The notes beneath the pieces were generated by a model. It searched no databases. It was not told the origin of the DNA and saw only the letters and a program-made list of their open reading frames with translations. Positions 11,701-27,331 of a stretch of 64,000 bases of DNA are shown here, one piece after another. The stretch lies in assembly GCA_037976565.1 (NCBI GenBank), contig CP137675.1:21354446-21418445 (forward strand), in the 5' to 3' direction. The stretch's first letter is position 1. The number at the start of each line of letters is the position of its first letter. The translations under genes and the position numbers were made by a program. This stretch comes from Mesocentrotus franciscanus (lineage: Eukaryota; Echinodermata; Echinoidea; Camarodonta; Strongylocentrotidae).

Positions 11701-14700
11701 ACCATAGGCCTGCCAATCAATGCTTACAAAATGATTGGCTTAAGTCTGCAAGAGAGCTGTCTTAAATGTTAGGGTAAAATACTTAGCCAGAAGCATCAAC
11801 TGAATACCGAAGTTGGCTAAGTATTTTATCTAAGCCGGAAACTGAGTAAAATACTCTGACTTCTGTATTGAATCGAATACTGGCCCAGGGTCCATACGAA
11901 CAAACAAACGTTAAGAGACTAGTGAGACTAACAGCATGAAGTTCAATCTGAGGGACTAAAGTAATTGAAGACCGAAGGAAAGGTACTGAAGAATAGCTCA
12001 CCCATGTCTTCATATAAAACCTGAGTGGCTGTTCTTAACCATTTATAATTAACAGTATGGAGAAATATCAACTGAATGGTTTTATTCATGACACTGTCCT
12101 ACAAAGACGCCAAGCTTGATTGTCAAATACTTTCAATAACACATAAGTACAATCTAATTAAGACCAACATGCCAAAAGAATGAAAGCGGAAGAGTTCACC
12201 GCTCCTGACTTACACTGATATTGAGGAGGAGAGAGGAGAGTTTATGAGCTCCATCCATGCCTTCACTCATATCCCATACTAATAGATAGAGAGTCTTAGC
12301 TGTCACAAAGCACTGATGAACGTTCTCATAAAGATCACCACCTTTCATATCCCAGGAAAAGAATGTGATGGCTGGCCCTTCCACTATCTCCTTCTCCTGT
12401 AAAAAAAAAAAAAAAGAAAAGAAAAGAGTTTGGTAAAAACTTTTCATTTTTTCTGTACTTTCTACAACTTAATTTGTGCTACAGTGGTGGACAAATCCAA
12501 CATAATACATAAACATGTATACTGGTAATCACCAGGATGAAACAGAAGTACATATGGCCTTTATTTGCTATCTACCTGTAGCAATCCTGAAGCAGAACAT
12601 GAAGTGAATCTACAGTTAGGTTGGAAGAGTATTCACACTATCATCTAGGTAACTGCATACAATGTACTTGGATCAAAGAATGAACTTTAACACTACATGA
12701 TTGACTGCTTCATCAACAGGCTGTTCCAATATACACACAGTCTTTTCTATCCATGATCAGTTTGTAATTTTGTGCAAATATATTTTTGACATACCAGTTT
12801 TATTATGTCAATTTTAAAATCATTTACAAATCATAAACAAGTTCATACTAGTTACCTTGGAGAATTTTTCTTTGACCTTCTCCCTGAGGCTACATCCTTT
12901 GCCTTCTATGACAGGATCTTGTAATTCCCATTCCGTGACGTGCAGAGCCATATCTAAGACACGCCCTCTTGTATCATTCATCAGGCTTCCTAGTAATGTT
13001 GTCTTACCACTCTTCTGTAAACACAATCGAGACACAGAGACATTGGATCTTATTAGGCATGGGACAGTTAATCTTTCACAAAAAAGAACAAATCTATATG
13101 AAAAAAATAATGACTAATTAAAGAAGGAAATTTAAACACTGTTGAAAAACATACATTCACCGGCTAAGATGAGTCAATCTAATCTACAAGGTCAATTCAG
13201 GCTTTATTTTAAGTCCCAGTACCCCCATTTCATTCTATTACAATTTAATATGGGCCAATTGACATTAAATTTCAATTCCTGTTTATGATTGTAAATAAAG
13301 CTATAAAAAGTATGTTTTTCTGGTACAACAGTTCATTTTACAAATGAAATTAAGAAATGAACTGAACAAACAAAATAATAACATGGACTTTTCTGAATAA
13401 ATAGTAACGAGCAGTCAGCAATAATGTGTTCAGTCACTGGTATAGCAATACCCAATAGTAATGAAAAGCAGTCCCAATTCCTCATTTATGCTATAAAGCA
13501 ATTGGTGATTACATTGTATGTTTAACCATATCAAGAAAACTGATACTTCAATCCTATTATCAATGATGATAGTTATGATAGTTGGCCTCTGCATTTATCT
13601 TGATTCTTTGATTTACCTCCATATTTTCAAAATTTTCAATAATATCTATGTATTCTTTTGTATTTCAGTTGTCACATTTTTAATGTAAATCAATAAAGTT
13701 TCATAGTTTAACCTACCGCTGGACCCATTATCATAAGCTTCATGCTGTGATAGGGCTGACTATCTAGAAGCTTCTCATGAAGTATCTTGAGAATCTGACC
13801 AGTCTTGCATCGTTCCTCTGGAGTCAGCTGACTGACCTCTGAAGGAATCTGAATGTCTAAGCCCTCTATCTTCAGATGGAAGAGATGCTTGAGAGTGCTT
13901 ACAGCTTCTGGCAGCTTGTGAAGATCAGGGTTCCTTGAGAAGTAACATTAAAAACAAAACAAAGAATGGTGGTGAGCTGAAAAGTGGAACAAAAACATAT
14001 CAAACTTGATGTAGAGGCCTTGATGTAGAGGCCTTTAATGTTTATGTATGCATATTCAATTGAAAATAACACCTGCTTCGAATTACATTTGAGACCATAT
14101 TCTACACTGACGTATAAATGGACATGCTTAATTAAAGAAAGTTTCTGTATATGAAATATGCTTTCATAATTATAACTGTTCAAAATTACTTTAAAACCAG
14201 AAACTTTGGCAACACAAAAGTTTTGTGATTGTTAAATGATGGCCACTAACAGCAAGAAACTTTATAGGTAATGCAAAGTTTTGGGAAATTTTGAAATTGG
14301 ATGGATGGATAGTAATTCTATACATTTTTGATATATTTGGATGCCCCTGTGGATGTATTATAAGCACACACAAAATTAGCCCCTAAAACACTTCTGCTTT
14401 CGAGCAAATTGAATAATCAAAATTAACCGGTGCTCCCGGTAAATTTCAAATATTTCAAATAGCGCATAAGGCCATTCCATGGTAGCTGCGACCGTGAAAA
14501 TCTCAGAATATGCAGTTCTGATATATAATTTTCAAATGCAAATAGCAAATCGGTCGATTGTAGTCAAGAAATATTGTTTTAAAGCTAAAGTAATATCAGT
14601 CTTGAGAGGGCGCTATACAACATACAGAGTTTATTATTTACAATTTCATCACTTTAGACTCGATTTCAACCGCGACAACGATCATTGAATATTGTAAAAT

Positions 14701-17332
14701 CACATATGCTTCCAATATGTTCATTTGAACCAAATTCATGACCCCATACCAACCATACAAAAACTTTGTAATACCTTTAACAAATTTTCCAAAAAATTAG
14801 CATTTTGTCAACTGTGATTCAATTATGTCATGTCATGAACCTGAAACCATTCACAAAATTTGCAAACATTTTAGAGCAACCACGGTTTCTGGTTTTACAA
14901 ATAGTATAATGCATATTGCTTTTCCTCAACCCCAAGAAAAGCTTCTACTATATTTGCTCACCAGCTGACATCTAGATCATACAATGCCTCCAGCTTACAG
15001 ACACTCGAAGGCACATCCTCTAAGGCATTGTGGGAAAGCTTCAGAACATAGAGACTGTGTGCAAAGCATTCTGGGAATTCAATCTTCTCCCATTGTTCAG
15101 GACGACTGCTGCCACCATTAGGGGAATGTGCATAGAAGGTGCTCCTACTGTTAGCATCAATGATCCTGGCGGGCGACTTCTGAGCTCGTAGCTTGGCGTA
15201 GAAGTTTGCCACACCTTGCTTGGGTTGAGGACTGGTTGGTGATGTGGGAGGAGTGTTCTTCTTCTTCTTCACAGGAGAGGTTTTAGGACTATTGGGATGT
15301 AATACAGGAGATATTTAATGCATATTCTCATTCTCATAATACTTACAAAACTGTTGTAAACTTTAAAGAAGTGCGCATTTACATGTATGCTTTATTGTAT
15401 TTCACACAAATACAAGTAATGCTGTGTCATTGCAGAAATGTGTGAAAATCACTAAATTTACAGAATGCCTCTTTCTAAATTACAATACTCATCATCTACA
15501 TGTATGTACATGTATATTATTCATCATAAAAAGACATTTTATCACCATGTTACTTTGATATTCAAATACACATGTATTTAATCATTGAGAAATTGGTATC
15601 CAAGTTGATGATGGGCAAAATGTAGTTGGGTTCCCTTGATTATTGTATATTATTCTTATCCTACAGTTATACTATTTTTTAATTTTTTTAAAAACATACA
15701 TGGAAGGTGGCCAAAGTATCTCATCCAAGTGATCTTTTATAATATATTCATACACCTATCTTCCCCCCCCCCTACTCTTTAACAGATTTTGAAGAGCAGC
15801 TAACCAAGAAAGCCTTAACATTTCTGTACAGATCCAGTAAAATTTATATACAGTTCCAGTCAGGGACATTTCTGAAATCTTATCATTTGATGTTTACCAA
15901 GTTCTCATATTTCATCACCCTGTCTGCATTGACATTAAATCTTTACTCTCTTTTAAGTCATTCTGTATTCTTTCAATTAGTGTATTTTCATTCTTGAGTA
16001 CAAACTCACTTGTCTTGCTTGGTCTGTGGTTGTGCCTCTCTATGCATGAGTTGATTGTAAGCCAAGTTAAGATGCTGAAGCTTGCGTATGCTCCATGTCC
16101 CGGGTAATGGAAAGCAACGTAGTACATTATGAGAGAGATCCAACTCCGATAGACTGCTCAACTGACAGATGGCAGTAGGAATCTCTGTCAGACGGTTGTA
16201 GCTCAGGTTGAGGAATCGTAATGTACGGTGCCAGAACTTAGGTAGGTCACCTGAAGCGGACTGGACCATGTTCTTAGATATGTTCAGAATCTCCTGCAAG
16301 GGTCAAGTGAGCAAATTAAAGTAATTATGCAATAATTGCGGAGTGCCAGGAGTGTAAAATCTGACATCAGACATAAACACTATACAAGAACCAACTATTA
16401 TAACTATTATTATTAACAGAAGAAAACGTGGTGAATGTGTGGATTAAAAAACCTGGATATTGTTGGGCCTTACAAGAAGCAGTGGTAAAATGTCCACATG
16501 TTCAAAATTCAGACACAACTAGACCTCGCTAATTGTGACCTAAAATATAATCGGATCATAACTGCATTGAAATGAACATGTACTGTACACTAGCTGCTAA
16601 CAGGTTGAGTAACAACAATTTTGTAGTTTAACTTCGACAAATCTGGAATGACTTTCATTCTCTAGATGTCCTTGTGGGTTGGTTACCACAATGGAATCAA
16701 TGCATTTGGCAGTTCCTCACTGACACAGCTAGATTTAAGTGATATGAACAAACTCAAAATATGCCTCTGGCACCATCACTGATGGTAACTGAGATGTCTT
16801 TCTTTGTCATGCATCAACCTGTATCACACAATAGATCCATTCACACTCTACCCACACAATCCATTTTATAGAATGATGTCATCCCTTGAGAGCCATGTGT
16901 GAACGGAATCATAATGTCAAGTTATAATTTAGCAACAAACTAAATTTGAGTTCAGCAGAGTAAATATTGTTTTAGCACTTCAAGTACCACATCAATCCAG
17001 CTGGTGAAGTCATAATGAAATAAGCTTCAATGCCAGCTTATTGAAAACCTTTTAAGCACATATTAGGCTTAGACTGACAAGTTGGAAATAACCCGTTGCT
17101 AAATACACATTACACAGGGCTTCATAACTGATTATCATAGGGTCTTGATGTAGCCCACTGCTAAGATGTCTTACAAGGAGCTTCTCACAAATTAGTAATT
17201 TGGACTAATCGGAGGACATGCCAATAGTCAGGGATTCTTTTTTTATACTTTGTCATCATTTGATCATTGATATATTCTACAAGAGCTTCTTGTATAAGAA
17301 AGAGAGAGAAAGAAAGAGAGAAAGAGAAAGAA

Positions 17333-17393
<61 letters not shown>

Positions 17394-20300
17394 GGGGATG
17401 CAGACTTACCAATGGACATGCCCAGGGTCTTGGTATCTCATTGAATGAGTTCTCTGTTAGATTGATAGTGATAAGTGATGTACAAGCATCCATCTGTCTT
17501 GGGAGAGAGCTCAGTTTGTTTTGGGAGAGATCCAGATTGACGAGAGACATGCAATTCCATTGTCTTGGGATTTCATCTTAAACAGAAGAGGAAACACACT
17601 TCATGATACACAATCAAAAATACAAATCTATGACAGATTCAAAATGTGATTACTCACTCACAAATATAGTCATTCATAACACCAATGGATTTCACATACT
17701 TCATGAATACATATATACATTTACACATTTTTAGATGAATAACTACTACAATCATTGCTGTATTGGTACAATCCATCAATTATCCCTTTTGTCATGTGAA
17801 TGAAGAAATCATGTACCTTATCTCAATTTTAATAGCGTGCAATTTTCTATATACAGATCTGTCAAGGAATTATCAGAACAACTAGAAAATCATTATCAAT
17901 GTCAGAAAGCTTCTTGCTTTGCAAGTCCAATACGTGTACTTCTTAAATACATTTTTATTCTAATGCACTAAAAGCATGATTTGACTACATTTTCATGCAT
18001 AAGAAAGGTTTATTTCATTTTCCTCTCCTTCTCAAACATTCCAATTGATAACAAGACAATTTTCATGAATACTAAATTAATGTACAAAATTCTACCTCAC
18101 TGACTGAGGAAATTATCCAAAATTATCCAATTCCAAGTACATGTGTATTGCAGGGATTACTTGCTTTAGCAACCCTGCGTATATATAGACTACCTCTCTA
18201 TGAAGGCCACATTTTTCACCTCCCCTGATATGTGATTTAGATTGAAACAAATATTGAAGGAACCAGTACATACATGTAAAGCTCACATTTCTTGTCTCCC
18301 TTGGATCATCTTTATATACAGGTTCCACTGTACTTACCTTGTGTGGATTCCTTGGCAGGTTGTATAAGCTCTGCCATGGCATTGCTGGCGAGGGACAGGA
18401 ACTCTAACTCTTCTAACATGAACAGTTCAGCTGGTACAGACAACAGTTCATTCTGATACAGGCTAAGAGACCTTAGGCTGTATAGGACGTAATCAATAAT
18501 AGCCACTATAAATCATTTCATAAATAATGGCAGATATGCACATGCACGTTGGATTTTATAACACTTTGAATAAAGGATTTCCAAGATATTAATGACATTA
18601 GCAGAATGCTAAATGTCAAATGTCAAATAATGATAATAATAATACCAGTTTCTTATATAGAACTTTTTCATTAACTGACCAAAGCACTATAGCCTCGGTC
18701 ACTAGATTCAATTACTATTCTGCACATTACAGTGCACATTCTCCACTCTGTGGGGAGCATTCCAGCTCATACATGTGTGACAATTAAGAGAATGTTTATC
18801 TCTCATCAGAGGCTCTGTGGACAGAGCAGTGGCCTTTGAACAAAAGATCCTAGATTAAAAAACAACACAGACTGTATATGTTTCCTTGAGCAAGGCATTT
18901 GACACATCCAGTCCATGAGAAAGGAATTTATTTATATGGACTGTTGGTAACTTACATGTATCTTACAGCATACATTGCTTTCTTAATATTCAGGTGAGAC
19001 ATAAACAATCAAATACATATATAATTACAGAAATAAATTGTTTTTATTTGGTCAGTTTAAGTCATCATATAAAGCAACAGATCAACAACAACAAAAACCA
19101 TGACATACCGACACTCGCTCAAGTTTCGATGGCTTTTCGGGGACGGCAGTTTCTGAATTGAATTCTGGGATAGGTTGAGACGACGGAGATTCTGTAAACC
19201 CCATAGAAGACCCTCTGGTACAGAGAAGAGAGAATTCTGGGATAGATTGATGGTTGACAGGACTTGATGGGTTGAATCTTGAAAACCCTGAAGCCATGAT
19301 GGGTCAAAGGTATTGAGCTGCTTGTGGTGCCAATTTGCTATGAGTTCCTACAAGGAGATCAAGAATGTAGATTGAAATAAATATACTAAATTTGAATCTA
19401 AGCAGTGGTTGATGGTCCTAGATTTTCCATCCAAATAAATCAAGACATTTCTTAAACAGTTATCAAATCACATTAGTTCCCCTTCCTCAATAGTTTGTGC
19501 TCCTGGCCACCCTCATTCATCAAAAGAAAGAAGGAAAAAAAGAAAAAAAGAAAAAAAGAAAAAAATTCTTATCAATCAAAGGCATATGATATGAAATTTG
19601 AATTTGAATTTGACTAAATGTAACAAAGTGCTATATACATTGTACATACAGGTAAAAGGGTGGATTCACAATTAACAGCGCCCCCACCAGCAAGCCGCGA
19701 CAGGCCAACTTTTCAGCTCGCGGGTCAACATCTTTCAACCAATGCAGTGCAGACAAACGCTAGCTACCGATCGATTAAATGACCAAAGTGGTCCGAACTG
19801 TGTAATACTTTCAATGTGATGGATTGTTCTGATATCAGCAAATATATTATTATTGAATTTGGATGTCAAAACCCACCCATCAATTTATTCTGGCTGAAAA
19901 TTTAGCCAGATTTTGGATGAAAACTTTGCCTGATATCTGACAAAAATCAATAAAAACTGTCATTTTTTTGTCCAAATAGTGACCGAAATGACCATAGGCG
20001 TATTGTTATTAAAGAGGGTATTTTTCTAGCATCAGGGCACATTTTTACATAGAATAGGCCCATCAAATCTATGTACATGTCCACTGTACATATTTGACAT
20101 TTGTGAAGCCATGCATAAATGAACACTATAATTACTTCCCTGTTTGCACTATATAGATAGGAGCAAAAAAACTCCTGTCATTAACAAACATAATTACATG
20201 TATGGTTACATGCTACCCACAACAGTGTTTGTTTATCGTTTTTCAACTCCCAGTAATCAAAATATTTTGAAGGTGAGTAATACCTTAGTCTGACCTTTAA

Positions 20301-23300
20301 CTGACTTAACTTGTTGCACTGTTTCAATTTCAAAAACAATTTGTGGGTTGAAATGATAACTTGAATCCAACCTTAATATGCCTATTTATAAATGATTCAA
20401 AGACAATATTCTGTTTGCACCTTTTGACTTCTGTTTACAAATCCTTTTGTGGGAAGTATTTTCTTGCAAACATCCCATGCTATGTACAAGATAAACCACT
20501 GGGCCCATATTCAATAAACTTCTTAAGCATGAAATCTAAGTACTTTTTCTTAAATTTTGGCTAAGAAAACAGTCTTAGCAAAAATGCGTATTCTATAAAA
20601 GCATTGGGGGCTAAGAATTTTGCCTTAAGAGTAAGAAAAATTCTTAGATTTTATCTAAGAAAAAGGGCTTAAATAGCATGTCGTATTCTATACAATCGAG
20701 ATATCTTAGATAAGTAAGAAATCTACCCTATATTTAAGCATAGGCCGAGGATGCTTAAATAGCGCTTCAACACCGGCAGCTCAGTGCTGCTGCACGCAAT
20801 GTCACTTCGGGTTTCGATCAAATGGAATTAAAAAACATATAGCCTACGGTTGCGATGCATGCAACGCCAGCGCAGCGCAGGTTATCAGTTGACCTATATC
20901 AACGTAAGCTTCGCGTATACAGCGTCGACGGCGCAGCGCGCAGAATTAAGCGCCATTGTTTATGTTTGTTTGTATAATATAGCAAACGATCCAGCGTAGC
21001 ATATGCCGCCTTCATAACACTACTTTTAAATTATGACATGGCTGTCGTAAAGAAATCGTTTCTTAGTCATTGGCATTAAAATATGGAAACAGGGAGTAAT
21101 GTGTCATCGGCATAATGCTAGGTGAGACAAAATTTGTTTTATTATGAGTCTGATAAAGGTTAAAATTAGCTATTTCATTAAGTTTAGGCTAGGCTAGCTT
21201 TACTACCTATAGCAGTAGACGATTTAAGGGTAGCTCCAAATCCAATGCTAGCGCTGGTCGGCTGGCTAGGCGACGGCGCTAACTTCATAGACCCTGCGGC
21301 CGCGGCATAAGAACGCCCGGTTTTGGCTCTTCGAAGCTGTTTGACAGAAAAGTATAAAAATCCTACGGTGGATGTTAGATCTAGCCTCAGGGGGTCTTGA
21401 CTAGACTGCCGTACTAATGTTTAGTGTCAGTTGGTCAAGCCTAAAACAATTCTGTGAGCATGGTACCTCCCTTATACACTCTATCTCCCATACGTTTTGT
21501 GTATAATTTTCGTGCGGTGCGATTTTTATTTTAACACGCAAATTGCATTGGCAAATTGAGCTGCAATTAAGTCGCTCGAGTCGACCAATTTGACTTTCCA
21601 AAATGACGTCATCGGGTCTAAGAATTTGTCTTAACTTTCGTCTAAGCTAAGATAAACTGCTTTACGTGTTTAGAATACGGCTAAGGTAACTTTCTTAACC
21701 TAGACAAATTCTTAGACATTTTCTTAGACTTAAGAAAAATGTCTTAGAAGTTTATTGAATACGGGCCCTGAAGCCTAACATAAAGATACGTTTTGATACA
21801 TGTAGTGGTTAATGTGTGTTAAGTTATAGAACTTAAAGAGCAATCTAACCCATGTAATAAGTTAATTTGTATGAAAGCATAAATAAGATAAACAGAATGG
21901 CGAAACTTTGAAATAAATTTGACCAATAAAAAAATTATTAATGTTTGAAATACATGTATAAGATCACTAAGTACAGGTATATATGCAAATCTCAAAGTGG
22001 CAGTTCGGTCAGTGGATGGTGACATACTCGAGGATAACTCTCCCGTTTGGCGTGTACACAAATATTATTAATTTCTGTTTTTCTCCCAAGTGCCTTCTTC
22101 CTTGGGGCACTACTTTAATTAATTATGGATAGTTTATTATTACAGGCCCTTTAAAGGTACTATGTCCCATTTGCAGGCCAAAAAAATGAAAAGGTTAAAT
22201 TTCAACGGCATTTGAAAGACAATACTAATTTAGGACTTCCCTAAAAAAAAGTGGGCTTGAAAATGTCTTTAAGTGGGAAAATAATGGGTTTTAGTTGTCG
22301 AATCGACTTAGGAGCTATAGAGCCAGTAAGTAATAGTCTGATTTTTCAGACCATTGTACCGAATGGTCGTAAGTTTTATGCTGCGCAAAGATTCAATCAA
22401 TTTAATTTTGGCCATTACAAGAAGTGGGTTATTGATGTAGACAAATGCTCATGTACCCTTTACAGCTCATTTTATGTATGTTATTACCAAAGATGAAAAA
22501 GCCAGTCAGTCACTCAATAGTGTCTGACAGTGAAGTCTAGCAAGTAAACGGGTTTCCTTGCATAATTTGAATATTAGGACACTGCTAACGTTTAAATTTC
22601 ACAGATAGGACATACATGACATATTCATAATTCCTGCAAAGTTCTACAGAATTTGATGTTGGCTGCAAAAGGGACATAGTATCTTTAAAGAGAAAGACCA
22701 GTTCTGGTCATGCGATTGCATTGTGAAAGAAACGTTGTGGAATCGATCAGAAAAGGTTGATCATATAGCATATAAGTATTGGTGTGTACTGCAAGGTTCT
22801 GGAATCATCAAAATGCTAAGAAATTTGGCCCAGTCTTGGTAAAGTTACAAGCACTGTAGTACTGTACACAGGAAGATGTATATGGGACTACGCGACCACG
22901 TGCGCGATATCTATCTGGTCCCAATAGATATAATAATTTACCAAATATATCAATTCGTAGGCGGTTTCCCGACTTTCCCGGGAAAAAATTTGTATCATCA
23001 CGTATTAGTCAAAACATATTCTTTCACATGATTGGTAATGAGAGCTTCCATTTCATTTTTTTGAGAGAGGGGCGTTTCCAAAACTGGTCTATACCTTTAA
23101 AGAGAATAGACCCTCCTGAGTCATACATTTTTGAAAAATTGAAATTTTAGTCATTTTGTGTGTTGGAAAAAACGGGAAAGTTGTCCGCCACTACATCACA
23201 GAGACATTACCTATTCAGCCAATTTGAAGAGCCCATACCTATAGTGATTACAACTTACACAAATTCATAACTTTGTCATGTTTTACTCAATTTCATTCAA

Positions 23301-26300
23301 ACTTTCACCAGTCTACTTCTCTGATCTTCTGCCTTTATCTAGAGTAGTTTGCTATCAAGGTTGCGTTTTCCTTTAAAACAGAATGACCCCCCATTAAGAA
23401 AATCTTCCCACGGGCAAGAAGACAAACGGTTTAAATGTTTTATTCAACATTTGCACAAATATTTTTCAAAATTAGTCAAACAGGAACTGAGAGGAAAAGT
23501 AAACAAACACAAATATAAATTGTTCACAAAATAAATTTCAACAAAGTAAGCAAACAAAATACAGCCTAGTAAACACACTATGCTAACATCAATTTACCTT
23601 GTTTCACCATGAACTATATATGTTACAACTTACTCTGTATGATGTGACAGTATGTTGTACAGGTCTTTATTGGATCTTTTGGTGTTGACTGTGGACTACT
23701 AGATGAGTGTAATTTGTTTGACTATAGATGGTTTCTATTTGCATCATTAGCGATGATAAATAATCAGTATTATTTAGTGGCTGATCTTTGATCCTGTATT
23801 TAAAGCATATCGTCTGTTTAGAGCCACAAGTGCATTAACTCTGTGGTATGGAGTTAATGTCCTTCTGGCTCCAATAGAAGACACATAAAAACCATGGTGA
23901 TTGAAGATTGTTCAATATGATATTACACTTCTCTCAATCAAGGTCTATTGAGTAATAAAGCTGAATATTTTGTTGTTGTTGTTGTTGTTTTTTTTTTGGG
24001 GTGGGGAGTTGATTTAGTTCATGATTTCTTTACTCTTTTCATTGAGATTGTTTCTATTCCAAGCTTCTTAATGAACCCCAAAACAAAAAACAAAAACAAA
24101 AACAAAAACAAACAAAAACAAAAACAAAACAAAAAAAAAAAAAAATAAATAATTTTTTTTTTTAAAATTTTAAAAAAAAAATTTTTTTTTTTAGCTACTG
24201 ATCATATGGACCGCTTCAAGTATCTGTTCTACTGACAATGTCACAGTCGATTTAATGTAAGAATGTACACAAAAAATAATCATAATAAAAGAAACTACAT
24301 GTATTATTTTAACCAATACCTTTAAAAAGGGTGGTCTCTTTGAATGAGAGATCATGTGAACCTAATTGATTTTGGATGAAGTTCAACTTGTAAGATATAA
24401 ATACAATGGTGATGCCCACTATTCCCCTGACACTGATTGCTCATGTTTCCTCTCTTCCCCTTGGAGGGGGAAAAAAACCCTCTCTCTCTCTGTCTCTCTC
24501 TCCATCTACCCTTTTACCCCCTCCCCTCTCTCTCCCTCATCTACCCTTCTATCCCCCTCTCTCTATTGCTACATATATCTCTCATCTCTCTATCTACTGT
24601 CTACCCCCTCTCTCTATGCTCTCCTTTGCTCTTGCTCTCCCTTCCCCCTCCCTTTCTCTCTCTCCCCTTCTACCCCCTCCCTAAATTGCTCTCATCTCCC
24701 ATCTACCCTTCTACCCACTCTCTCTACTGTGCTCTCTCTCTCTCTCTCTCTCTCTCTAGTGCGCTCTCTTTCTTTCTCTCTCTCTCCCCCTCTCTCTCCC
24801 ATTCTACCCCCTCCCTCGATTGCTCTGTCTCATCTCCCATCTACCCTTCTACCCCGTCTCTCTATTGTGCTCTCTCTCTCTCTCTCTCTTTCCATCTACC
24901 CCCTCTCTCTATTGCTCTCTCTCTCTCTCTCTCTTTCCATCTACCCTTCCACCCCCCTCTCTCTCCCTCTTCCTCCCCCACTCTTTCTCAATCATGTTCA
25001 AATTACATGTTTGTATACACATGGAACCAGGAACACACAAGCCATGTTCATAGTTGGACAAGTCAGAAACATTGCTGCATGTTACCAGTTACAATGGATA
25101 GTAAACAGTCGTTAAAGGGAAATCCAACCTTAGGAGTAAACTACTCTGTAAGAAGCAGATAATGAAGCAGACAATGAAGCAGACAATGAAGCAGACAATT
25201 CAAAGAAACAAACTGGTGAAATGTTTGAAAAAAATCCTGACAATAAAAGAATTTCAAACTTGCCTATTTCCTAAAAATCTCAATCTTAATACATATTCCA
25301 GAAGAGTATGAAATTTCCTACCCAGTTCACAAGATAAAATATTTATTACTGCACAATAAACATGTACATGTACATGCACAACTACACAACTTGGTCAAGG
25401 AAACTCTGAGTTAACTAACATGCAGGTTTTGATATGAAATTAATTTTCCTCTTTTATTACTCTTTAAACCCTTACCATTTTAATGTCTTATTGAAGTAGT
25501 TGTTCTTTTCTTTTGGAAGGGGCAGGGGTGGTTTCAAGTCTAATACACACTATGCAAATCATTATTTTGTTACCATTGGTCTGGAATGGTCCCCTTTAAC
25601 GTCCATGTTTAAATAACAATGTTTATAAATATTTCCCTTATACACTTCACATAACATTTCAGAAATCCCAGAATTAATGGAAAGCTTGATTTAGAAAAAG
25701 AATTTGAGTAGATGAAATCATTTAAGACTGAAGAGTGCCATGTGATGTTCATCATTTTATCAAATCCTTGTGATCAATCACTCTCATGGTCAGAGATTTG
25801 TTTTCATATACATGTATATCTAAACAAAAGAATGTCTCATAAGTCATAAACATATGCTACATATGAACAATGGCTTGTCACTCCCACAATGGGAAAGTTA
25901 AGGTTCCAAGAAAATTAACCATAAAACCATAAATTCTTGCAAGCATGAACTTTGTGAATTTTGTGAACTCATTACCACAGAGTTAAGGCCCTTCTGGCTC
26001 TAAACAGACATACATGTACACTGTACAAGTATAAAAAATCAAAGCTACCCGGTATGCACTTTCTATCATATTAGCTCATCTGCTTCTTCTTATTTATGTA
26101 TTTGGGGGTTGATTTAGTTCATGATTTCTTTACTCTTTTCATGGAGATTGTTTCTATTCAAGCAGCTTCTCAATGAACATGACTTAAAACTTACAAATAC
26201 ATTATTGAAGCAAAAGTGAAACACTTTACAATGCATAGTAAGTAACTGCATTAATAAAATAAAGCAAAATTTCCTCATGTATACTTTTTTTTTAAATCAT

Positions 26301-27003
26301 GCATGTATGTTAATTCATTAAAATAAATGAGAATGGCTGGAGTTGTGTTGTACAATATTTTGGCTGTAAAGGATAATATTCCTTCATATTTAATCTAATT
26401 GACCATATTAATAATTTATTTGTGCCTATTCTAGATTCTAACCAAATTACATGTAGCTATCCTATAATGGGCCAAAGAGCTAATTCAACCTGCTAATGAT
26501 CTACAAAGGTTTCAAGATCACATGGTTTACTTTGAAAAAAATCAAGGTCTGTATCATATATACCGTATAAGCAATGGATTTAAGTCCCTCTTATTAAAAT
26601 CAGCACAAAATAATATCATTGTCCAAAACATATGATTACAATTCTTGTATCACCGATCAAAACAGATTTATAGGAATCTTCAGTACCAACAAGTCAACAT
26701 CATTCCAATTTCAAGATATGTCTGATATAACATCACACCAATAAACATGGAAATGCAAGTTGTACCCCCGCCCTGCTAGTGACAATATCATGACCAATTA
26801 CATGTAAGAATGCAGAAGGGTGGTCTCTTTTGAATGAGCTAAAGAGAGGTATGTGAACCTAATTGATTTTGGATGAAGTTCAACTTGTAAGATATAAATA
26901 TAATGATGATGCCCACTATTCCCAAGACACTGATTGCTCATGTTTCCTCTCTTCCTCTGGAGGGAAAAAAACTTCTCTCTTTCTCTCTCTCCATCTACCC
27001 TTC

Positions 27004-27062
<59 letters not shown>

Positions 27063-27234
27063 TCCCCTTCTCCCCCTCCCTATTCCCCTCTCTCTCTCTC
27101 TCTATATATCCATCTACCCCCTCTCCTCTCTCTCTCTCTCTCTCTCTCTCATCTCCCCTTCTACCCCCTCTCCCTATTGCTCACTCTCTCTCTCATCTCC
27201 CCATCTCCTTTTCTACCCCTCTTCCTATTGCTTG

Positions 27235-27268
<34 letters not shown>

Positions 27269-27286
27269 CTCCATCTACCCTTCTAC

Positions 27287-27331
<45 letters not shown>

